A stretch of DNA of 64,000 bases from Salinicoccus roseus (GTDB lineage Bacteria > Bacillota > Bacilli > Staphylococcales > Salinicoccaceae): NCBI RefSeq assembly GCF_003814515.1, contig NZ_RKQJ01000002.1, forward strand, positions 62,001-126,000. The letters are read 5' to 3'. Made by a program: the position numbers and the translations under genes. Below are positions 58,390-64,000 of the stretch, one piece after another. The notes under the pieces are model-generated. The model was not told where the DNA came from. It saw nothing but the letters and a program-made list of their open reading frames with translations, and made no database searches. How positions within the stretch are numbered: the first letter of the stretch is position 1; every line of letters begins with the position of its first letter.

Positions 58390-59586
58390 CTAATGTGCTT
58401 TAGTCGCAAAGTTGACCAGGGCGCGTATGCCCGTCTCCAGGCTCTTTTCAGAGAATACAATCTCGGGGCTGTGCAGTGAATAGCCGCTCTTCTCCTCGTC
58501 CTTCATCCTTGTACCGATGCGGAATGCGGCGCCGACATGGTCCTGCATGTAGAATGCAAAGTCCTCCGACCCCATGGATGGCTCTTTGAGTTCATGGAAT
58601 TTCACATCATCACCGCTGTTGATGAAATCGTCCACGAGTTCAGGGTTGTTGATGACCGGCGGGCAGTATCGGCTGAATGTGACATCACATCCGGCATCTG
58701 CCATCTTCATCAGCCCACTCGTATAGTTCTCTATCATATCCTGCGCCAGTTCAAGCGACTGCTCGGAGAAGCTTCGGATCGTGCCTCCGAACTTGCACTC
58801 GTCGGGTATGACGTTATTCTTCTCTCCCGCATGGATCTGACCGACAGTGATGACGACGGGTGTCGCCGGGTTGTTGAAGCGTGATGCGACACCCTGCATG
58901 AACTGGATGATGTTCGTTGCAAGGTAGACGGGATCTGCCGTCTTTTCGGGATGGGCTGCGTGCCCTCCCTTCACCTTCAATGTCACGTCGAAGCCGATCG
59001 ACCCTGCCATCATCTCTTCCTCCCTGTACCCGACGAGGCCTTCCTCAAGATCCGGCCATGTGTGGTACATGATCATCTTGTCGACCGGCACCTCGAGGCG
59101 CTTCAGTTCCTCTTTGATGTATTCGGCACCATTGAGCGTCTCTTCGGCAGGCTGGAAGATGAAGACGAGATTATATTTGAGGTCATCATAGAGGTCGTCT
59201 ATGACTTTTGCGAAGCCATAGACGATGCTTGTATGGATATCGTGGCCGCATGCATGCATGACCCCTTCATTGTCCGACTTGAAGTCGAGGTCCGTCTGTT
59301 CGGTGATCGGCAATGCGTCCATATCCGCACGTACACCGATATATTCGTAGCTCGGATCCTTCTCGAGCATGCCGATCAGCCCGGTCTTCTCCGAAAGCTC
59401 ATAAAATTCAATGCGCGTATCCTCCAGTCCATTCGCCACGAGCTTCGTCGTCTCGTACTCTTCAAAACTCAGTTCCGGCGCCTGATGAAGCCGTCTCCTG
59501 AAATTTGTGACATGCTTCAGATGCTTGTCGATTGCTTCGTCTTTTGCAGTTGTTTGCGTGTCGATTGCTTCGTCTTTTGCAGTCAT
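58390..59586 (-). CDS. M20 family amidohydrolase with N-terminal repeat
   Basis: A 398-residue M20D-type zinc hydrolase (N-acyl-amino acid or aminobenzoyl-glutamate hydrolase-like). The metal core is MHACGHDIHTSIVYG; FQPAEETLNGAEY has the catalytic Glu pair, and EPSMGSEDFAFYMQ is the C-terminal ligand segment. Unusually, the N-terminus repeats TAKDEAID twice (residues 2-9 and 13-20), caused by a 33-base in-frame duplication. GGAGAAGGTGG precedes the ATG. It shares family with the enzyme at 36183 but is not a close copy. It is divergent from an HxlR regulator. Confidence 0.9.
   Translation of the reverse strand: MTAKDEAIDTQTTAKDEAIDKHLKHVTNFRRRLHQAPELSFEEYETTKLVANGLEDTRIEFYELSEKTGLIGMLEKDPSYEYIGVRADMDALPITEQTDLDFKSDNEGVMHACGHDIHTSIVYGFAKVIDDLYDDLKYNLVFIFQPAEETLNGAEYIKEELKRLEVPVDKMIMYHTWPDLEEGLVGYREEEMMAGSIGFDVTLKVKGGHAAHPEKTADPVYLATNIIQFMQGVASRFNNPATPVVITVGQIHAGEKNNVIPDECKFGGTIRSFSEQSLELAQDMIENYTSGLMKMADAGCDVTFSRYCPPVINNPELVDDFINSGDDVKFHELKEPSMGSEDFAFYMQDHVGAAFRIGTRMKDEEKSGYSLHSPEIVFSEKSLETGIRALVNFATKAH
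59526..59583. repeat. Short tandem direct repeat at the start of the M20 gene
   Basis: Two perfect 25-base copies at 59526-59550 and 59559-59583, period 33, in frame, adding 11 residues to the N-terminus. Likely a slippage or recombination product. Confidence 0.9.
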
Positions 59587-59711
59587 TTAAAATCCACCTT
59601 CTCCATTTATTTTTTCGTTTTTAATAATACGGGTTTCATATAATGTTTAGCCGATTCAGATACGCTTAAACGCCCCTGCTCCGATTTAAACCGAACTCGG
59701 GTTCGCAAAAT

Positions 59712-59741
59712 TTGTAATATGGAGGAGGAAAGAGGTATACT
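59712..59741 (+). promoter_or_regulatory. Promoter candidate of the HxlR gene
   Basis: TTGTAA (59712-59717), 18 bases, TATACT (59736-59741). A dyad CGAAC-N4-GTTCG lies just upstream (about 59692-59705) and could be a regulatory site, but this is not proven. Confidence 0.5.
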
Positions 59742-59761
59742 ATTTCTCAAGGAGTGATGAT

Positions 59762-60082
59762 ATGGATTATTCGATCTGTCCTAAATTTGAAAATGCCATG
59801 GGCGTTCTCGGCCAGAGATGGACAGGACTCATCATCCATCAGCTAATGGATGGACCCAAACGTTTCTGCAACCTTGAATCGTCCATGGGCGTCAGCGGCC
59901 GTGTCCTCTCGGAGCGTTTGAAAACACTCGAAAAAGAAGGCATCGTCAAGCGTGAAGTCTACCCGGAAACCCCGGTCAGAATAGAGTATATGCTTACCGA
60001 CAAAGGCAGGGCAATGGAGTCCTTCATGAAGGAGCTCCAGAAGTGGGCAGAGGAATGGTTTGAAGTTCCGCAGAATGTCTGA
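59762..60082 (+). CDS. HxlR/DUF24 family transcriptional regulator
   Basis: A 106-residue winged-helix regulator. It opens with MDYSICPKFENAMGVLGQRW, where Cys6 is the conserved N-terminal cysteine used for thiol sensing in YodB/QsrR-type members; the recognition helix is SGRVLSERLKTLEKEGI and the wing VYPETPVRIEYMLTDKG. CAAGGAGTGAT precedes the ATG. Divergent from the M20 gene and convergent with the SLC13 permease. Its target may be itself or a gene outside the window. Confidence 0.93.
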   Translation: MDYSICPKFENAMGVLGQRWTGLIIHQLMDGPKRFCNLESSMGVSGRVLSERLKTLEKEGIVKREVYPETPVRIEYMLTDKGRAMESFMKELQKWAEEWFEVPQNV

Positions 60083-60101
60083 AACCTGGTGTGCCTGCAA
60101 C

Positions 60102-60140
60102 AAAAACAGCGTGTGTCCGATTGGACACACGCTGTTTTTT
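60102..60140. terminator. Bidirectional terminator
   Basis: Stem AAAACAGCGTGTGTCC with its exact complement, 4-base loop, T-run on one side and A-run on the other; it overlaps the end of the SLC13 gene. Confidence 0.92.
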
Positions 60141-61578
60141 ATGGCCACAGGCCGAAAACATTCCAGAATGTGAAGGCGACAAGGATCGTGGCAAGGGCAC
60201 TGATGATGGTGATGACGATGCCCGGCTTCACAAGGTCCTTCTGCCTGATGCGCCCCTCATTGTAGATGATGACATTCGGCATCGACTGGATGGCCAGGAT
60301 GAAGCCGAACAGCAGGGTGATGGATGTGACGAAGGTCATCATGACTGGATTGAGGCCCACTTCGACTGAAATCGTAATGATGATCGGCACGAGTGTGACG
60401 ACGGCAGTCGAGATATTGGTGACGACCATGTGGTAGAGCTGGGAGATGATGATCACCGTCACCATCGCAATCCAGGGGTTCGAGAACAGCTGGACCAGGG
60501 TATCCGTCAGCAGGGCGTCCGTCAGGACATCCAGTGCACCGGATTCGGTCAGGGCATACCCGAGTGACAGAGATGCGCCGATCAGCAGGATGAGGTCAAA
60601 ATTGATGTTGACGACCTCCTTCCATTTTACGAAGCCGATCTTCGGCAACGTAATCAGGACGACCGCGAGCATCGCCGGGATGACCGGGTGGAAGCCATGC
60701 ACGGATTCGAGCATCCACAGCACCACAGTGAGGATGAGCACGGCGATGCATTTCCATTCGGCCACGGACAGTTTCCCGAACGCCCTGTAGGCGGTTTCCA
60801 TCTCCTTATGTAACGACTCCGTATCGACCTCTTCCGGTGGGTAGAACCACAGCAGGACGAACGGGATGACGATTGTCAGTATGACCCACAGCGGCAGGGC
60901 GTAGAGGAACCATTGGAGGTAGGTGATGCTGTACTCCGTATAGGCGTTCAGGAGCTCGACGGCAAGTATATTGCTGACGGCACCGGTCAATACACCGACG
61001 GCACTGAGGTTGGTGGCGAAAGCGATGCCGACCATGATCAGCTTATTGTAGTTTGACGTCTCCTCCGCACCGATGCTGTCGACCACCCGTGTCGCCAATG
61101 GCAGCAGAAGGGTCGCACGCACACTGTTCGTCGGGATGAAGAATGCAAGGAGCTGGATCAGCACGAATATCCCGATGAAAAGCCTCTTGAGCGAGGTTCC
61201 GAGCCTATAGACGAGCCCGTATGAAATCCTTGGAATCAGCGTCGTCTGACCGACGCCCTGGACAAGCATGACTCCTGCGACCACGAGGAAGACGGCCGGT
61301 GAGGAGAACCCGGAGAGCATGACATCGATGCTTACTGTCTGCAGTATGACGAGCAGGACCATGATGACCATCGACGTCATGCCGAAAGGGATCGGCTCGA
61401 AAGCCCACAGGATGAGTCCGAGCAGCAGAATCAACAGGGCGCTGCCTGCCGTCCAGCTGACTTCCGGAGTGATGGCGGCATATGCCAGTGAAATGAGGAA
61501 TACGGCGGCCGCCAGCGACAATATGATGTTTTGGCGGGTGATGACGGATTCCGTCAAAAATTTATGACCGTTTTTCAC
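60139..61578 (-). CDS. SLC13/DASS family anion permease
   Basis: A 479-residue transporter with about twelve to fourteen helices of the divalent anion/sodium symporter group (dicarboxylates, sulfate). The family landmark SVGVLTGAVSNILAVE-like loop appears as NLSAVGVLTGAVSNILAVEL in the first half, and FDLILLIGASLSLGYALTES in the second. The first half-hairpin has FFIPTNSVRATLLLPLATRV with the Ser-Asn-Thr-like motif. Start is a GTG at 61578 behind AAGAGATG. It may follow the MFS gene in one transcript (38 bases between). The substrate is not known. Confidence 0.88.
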   Translation of the reverse strand: MKNGHKFLTESVITRQNIILSLAAAVFLISLAYAAITPEVSWTAGSALLILLLGLILWAFEPIPFGMTSMVIMVLLVILQTVSIDVMLSGFSSPAVFLVVAGVMLVQGVGQTTLIPRISYGLVYRLGTSLKRLFIGIFVLIQLLAFFIPTNSVRATLLLPLATRVVDSIGAEETSNYNKLIMVGIAFATNLSAVGVLTGAVSNILAVELLNAYTEYSITYLQWFLYALPLWVILTIVIPFVLLWFYPPEEVDTESLHKEMETAYRAFGKLSVAEWKCIAVLILTVVLWMLESVHGFHPVIPAMLAVVLITLPKIGFVKWKEVVNINFDLILLIGASLSLGYALTESGALDVLTDALLTDTLVQLFSNPWIAMVTVIIISQLYHMVVTNISTAVVTLVPIIITISVEVGLNPVMMTFVTSITLLFGFILAIQSMPNVIIYNEGRIRQKDLVKPGIVITIISALATILVAFTFWNVFGLWP

Positions 61579-61616
61579 GTGATCATCTCTTTTTCGTGAG
61601 TGTAGTTTTTAATGGA

Positions 61617-62783
61617 TTATGCGCTTTTGCCCTCATGCCTGCCGTATACCATGTAGTACACGACGGCTCCCGCTGCGACAAGCAGGACCATCGAACTGTA
61701 CAGCCCGCTGTAGCCGAGGGTCGGCACCAGTGTGCCGAGAATGTATGAGCCTACACCGAGGCCGAAATCGAGGGCGATGAAATAGGTGGAGGTCGCAAGG
61801 CCCACGTTCTTTGCATCCGCCACCTTGATGCAGAGGGCCTGGGTGATCGACTGGAAATTCCCGTATCCGAAGCCGAGCAGTATTCCTGACAGCAGCAGCA
61901 TGAAGCCCGAAGTCGTCTGGCCGAGTGTCAGATAGCCGAGGGCCAGGACGATGAAGGCGGGATAGATGACGATGTTCGCGCCCTTCTGGTCCATAAGCCG
62001 CCCCGTCACCGGCCGCGTCATGAGAATGACTACGGCATAGACAAGGAAGAAGTAGCTCGCAGCGGCGACGATATTCTGTTCTTCTGCAAATAGGGCGATG
62101 AAGGAAAGCACCGTCGAGTACGTCATGCAGATGATCAGCACCACAATGCCGATCGGCATGGCATTCTTGTCGATCCATTCGAATTTCGGTTTCGGCTCTT
62201 TCGACAGGTCGATTGTCGTATTATCCGTCTTGATGAAGATGGTGAACACACTGGCGAGCAGAACGAGTGTGAACACGATCAGAAACAGCATATGATAGGT
62301 GATGTGCTGCAGCAGGAAGAAAGCCATGAAGGGCCCGAGGGCCGTCGCCATGACAAAGCTCAGGCTGAAGTAGCTGATGCCCTCCCCCCTGCGCGACCTC
62401 GGCAGGGCCAGCGCTGCAATCGTGCCCACTGCGGTCGTCGCAACCCCGTTGGCCAGCCCGTTGAAGAACCGGACGATCAGCAGCAGCTGAAGATTGCCGG
62501 CGACGAAATACAGGCCATAGGTGATGATGAACATGGCGGTGCCGATGTACATGATCTTCTTTGCCCCCATCAGGCTCAGCTGGTGGCCGGTCAGCACCCG
62601 TCCGACCAGCGATCCCACGATGAAGATGCCGGCGACGAGTCCAGCTGTACTGGTCGATACGCCAAACTCATCCACTGCATAGCCGCTGATCGTAACCATG
62701 AGCAGAAACATCGCAAGCATGATGAAGAAGTTGAATATGAATACGATGATAAAATCCTTCGTCCAGAGACGTTCTCTATCCAT
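61617..62783 (-). CDS. MFS transporter
   Basis: A 388-residue major facilitator with twelve helices. Motif A-like GRVLTGHQLSLMGAKKIMYIG lies between helices 2 and 3, and ALPRSRRGEGISYFSLSFVM between 4 and 5, typical of drug exporters of the YwoG/YfkF kind. The central loop (about 195-215) is polar and charged. The ATG follows AAGGAATGATCAA. It precedes the SLC13 gene and could form a two-gene operon. No specific substrate can be claimed. Confidence 0.9.
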   Translation of the reverse strand: MDRERLWTKDFIIVFIFNFFIMLAMFLLMVTISGYAVDEFGVSTSTAGLVAGIFIVGSLVGRVLTGHQLSLMGAKKIMYIGTAMFIITYGLYFVAGNLQLLLIVRFFNGLANGVATTAVGTIAALALPRSRRGEGISYFSLSFVMATALGPFMAFFLLQHITYHMLFLIVFTLVLLASVFTIFIKTDNTTIDLSKEPKPKFEWIDKNAMPIGIVVLIICMTYSTVLSFIALFAEEQNIVAAASYFFLVYAVVILMTRPVTGRLMDQKGANIVIYPAFIVLALGYLTLGQTTSGFMLLLSGILLGFGYGNFQSITQALCIKVADAKNVGLATSTYFIALDFGLGVGSYILGTLVPTLGYSGLYSSMVLLVAAGAVVYYMVYGRHEGKSA

Positions 62784-62861
62784 TTGATCATTCCTTAATA
62801 TGTAAGACTCTTTGAATATGATTAGTCATATCATAACATAATTGAATTGTCTGCAAGCGCA

Positions 62862-62889
62862 GAAAAATACCGGCTCGATGAGCCGGTAT
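62862..62889 (-). terminator. Terminator of gltD
   Basis: Stem ATACCGGCTC / GAGCCGGTAT, 3-base loop, then TTTTTC on the minus strand. Confidence 0.9.
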
Positions 62890-62894
62890 GCCAC

Positions 62895-64000
62895 TTATGA
62901 ATATATTTTATTCTGGACTGCAAATTTATGTGCCTGACGTGCAACTTCGCGCCCTTCCTTGATCGCCCACACGACGAGGCTCTGTCCACGCCTTGCATCT
63001 CCGGCAGCGAAGACTTTCCGTCTGTTCGTCTTGTAGTCGCTGTCGTCGGCTGCAATCTTATTATGCGTCATCTGCAGCTGGAATGCTTTCGGCAATTCGC
63101 TCTCCACACCTTCAAAACCGATGGAGAGGAGCACAAGGTCCGCCTTGAAATAGCGTTCCTGGTCTTCCATGGTGATATCATTCAGGGGCTGCTGGCTGAG
63201 CACCTGTGTATTGAGCCCTTTCAGGTCGCCGACGAAATCCACGTCATATGCCATCGTCTGAACACCGTAGGCACGTGGCTCCTGACCGAATGCGCCCTCG
63301 TATTCAGCATGCGCATAGTCGAGCTTGAACACCTGCTTCTGGAGCGGCCAGAACGGGTTGCCATCCACCTTGTCTGGCAGACGGTCATATTTGTTCAGCT
63401 GGAAGACGGATTTGCACCCTTCCCTCAGGGACATCGCTACACAGTCGGCTCCGGTATCCCCGCCACCGATGACGATGACATGCTTGTCCTTAGCCGTGAT
63501 GCTCGGTTCTTCGATTTCACCGAACTGGTGCTGCGTCTGTTCAGTCAGGTAGTCCATCGCGAACTGGATATCCTTGCTCTGTCTGCCTTCAAGCTTCAGG
63601 TCCCTCTGCTTGCGTGCACCCGTTGCAACGATGATCGCATCGTACTTTTCATCAAGTTCTTCATACGTCACATCTTTACCTACATTGACATCACAGATGA
63701 ATTTCACACCTGCCGCCTCCATCAGTTCCACCCTGCGTTCCACGACATCCTTATCCAGCTTCATGTTTGGAATACCGTATCTGAGCAGGCCGCCGGGCTT
63801 GATGTCCCTTTCATAGATATCGACATTATGCCCCCATGAGTTCAGTTCATCTGCGGCAGTCAGGCCCGCAGGTCCGCTCCCGATGATGGCAATACGTGTA
63901 TCCAGCCTATGGTTCGGCGTCCTCGGCTCGACCCAGCCCTGTTCGAAGGCTTCGTCGATGATCGTGCGCTCGATGCCCTTGATTGCGACAGGATCGTTGT
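62895..64000 (-). CDS. gltD: Glutamate synthase small subunit (partial, N-terminus beyond the right edge)
   Basis: The C-terminal about 368 residues of the NADPH-dependent small subunit of glutamate synthase, which passes electrons to the large GltB subunit for glutamate formation from glutamine and 2-oxoglutarate. The frame is open to the window end. Motifs: NDPVAIKGIERTIID near the entry, FAD-binding IAIIGSGPAGLTAADEL, NADPH-binding VIGGGDTGADCVA and the C-terminal FAAGDARRGQSLVVWAIKEG. The N-terminal iron-sulfur cluster cysteines lie outside. gltB would be expected just upstream on the minus strand, beyond 64000. Confidence 0.95.
   Translation of the reverse strand, partial: NDPVAIKGIERTIIDEAFEQGWVEPRTPNHRLDTRIAIIGSGPAGLTAADELNSWGHNVDIYERDIKPGGLLRYGIPNMKLDKDVVERRVELMEAAGVKFICDVNVGKDVTYEELDEKYDAIIVATGARKQRDLKLEGRQSKDIQFAMDYLTEQTQHQFGEIEEPSITAKDKHVIVIGGGDTGADCVAMSLREGCKSVFQLNKYDRLPDKVDGNPFWPLQKQVFKLDYAHAEYEGAFGQEPRAYGVQTMAYDVDFVGDLKGLNTQVLSQQPLNDITMEDQERYFKADLVLLSIGFEGVESELPKAFQLQMTHNKIAADDSDYKTNRRKVFAAGDARRGQSLVVWAIKEGREVARQAHKFAVQNKIYS

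Noticed and set aside
1-64000. Mobile elements, CRISPR arrays, rRNA or tRNA genes
   Set aside because: No transposase or integrase frame, no spaced short repeats and no recognisable RNA gene were found on either strand.

Overview
The window looks like a chromosomal segment of a Gram-positive Firmicute of the family Staphylococcaceae. The best fit is Salinicoccus or a close relative such as Jeotgalicoccus. The basis is strong AGGAGG-type ribosome sites, a mannitol operon in the order mtlA-mtlR-mtlF-mtlD, a glcT-ptsG glucose locus, csoR-copA-copZ and cadC-cadA metal loci, a CYP152 peroxygenase P450, and a base composition that looks clearly richer in G+C than Staphylococcus proper. The genus is an inference. 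I see no rRNA, tRNA, CRISPR array, insertion sequence or prophage, and gene density and style are uniform, so this reads as core and soft-core chromosome.

Layout. 1-2592 (minus) is a TAXI-type TRAP transporter cluster, cut at the left edge, with a cre site over its promoter. 2786-5820 (plus) is an operon-like run of an old yellow enzyme, an acetamidase/formamidase and a glycerate kinase. 5854-9440 holds an aldo/keto reductase and a two-gene unit of an ATP-grasp enzyme with a MurJ-like flippase. 9490-15232 (minus) holds a gamma-glutamyltransferase with a chromate-transporter pair, a SEC-C protein and azlC-azlD-AEC exporters. 15325-20154 holds a HAD phosphatase, a divergent quinone-detoxification pair (MhqD-like and MhqO-like), an isoaspartyl methyltransferase, a duplicated AhpD-like protein and a RimK-like ligase. 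20480-23270 (minus) holds a lipoprotein, RarD and a membrane protein.

23440-28793 is the mannitol operon, with an MtlR-box-like inverted repeat and a perfect cre upstream; its mtlA encodes two tandem EIIB domains. 28947-30941 is a large-subunit catalase behind a SigmaB-like promoter. 31113-35090 is a MarR-MMPL efflux unit followed by two small membrane-protein genes. 35139-39974 holds a sugar-dehydrogenase-like lipoprotein and a divergent M20D / YfcC / N-succinylamino acid racemase cassette. 40079-44638 holds a LysE exporter, two metallo-hydrolases, an aldo/keto reductase and a Gfo/Idh/MocA oxidoreductase.

44764-51571 is metal homeostasis: cadC-cadA with two operator candidates, a CNNM/CorC protein, and csoR-copA-copZ with its operator inside the promoter spacer. 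51661-52911 is the P450 and 53010-55187 an S9 peptidase followed by two small genes of 48 and 49 codons. 55323-58311 is glcT-ptsG with an attenuator hairpin in the leader. 58390-62783 holds an M20 amidohydrolase with an N-terminal direct repeat, an HxlR regulator, an SLC13 permease and an MFS transporter. The right edge cuts gltD, the glutamate synthase small subunit.

Functionally the region mixes PTS sugar uptake under CcpA-type control, oxidative, electrophile and metal stress defence, and salvage of N-acylated, gamma-glutamyl or D-amino acids. No single clearly undescribed system stands out. The best leads are the tandem EIIB of MtlA, the ATP-grasp/MurJ pair, the Ggt-ChrA-ChrA operon and the two small genes after the S9 peptidase.
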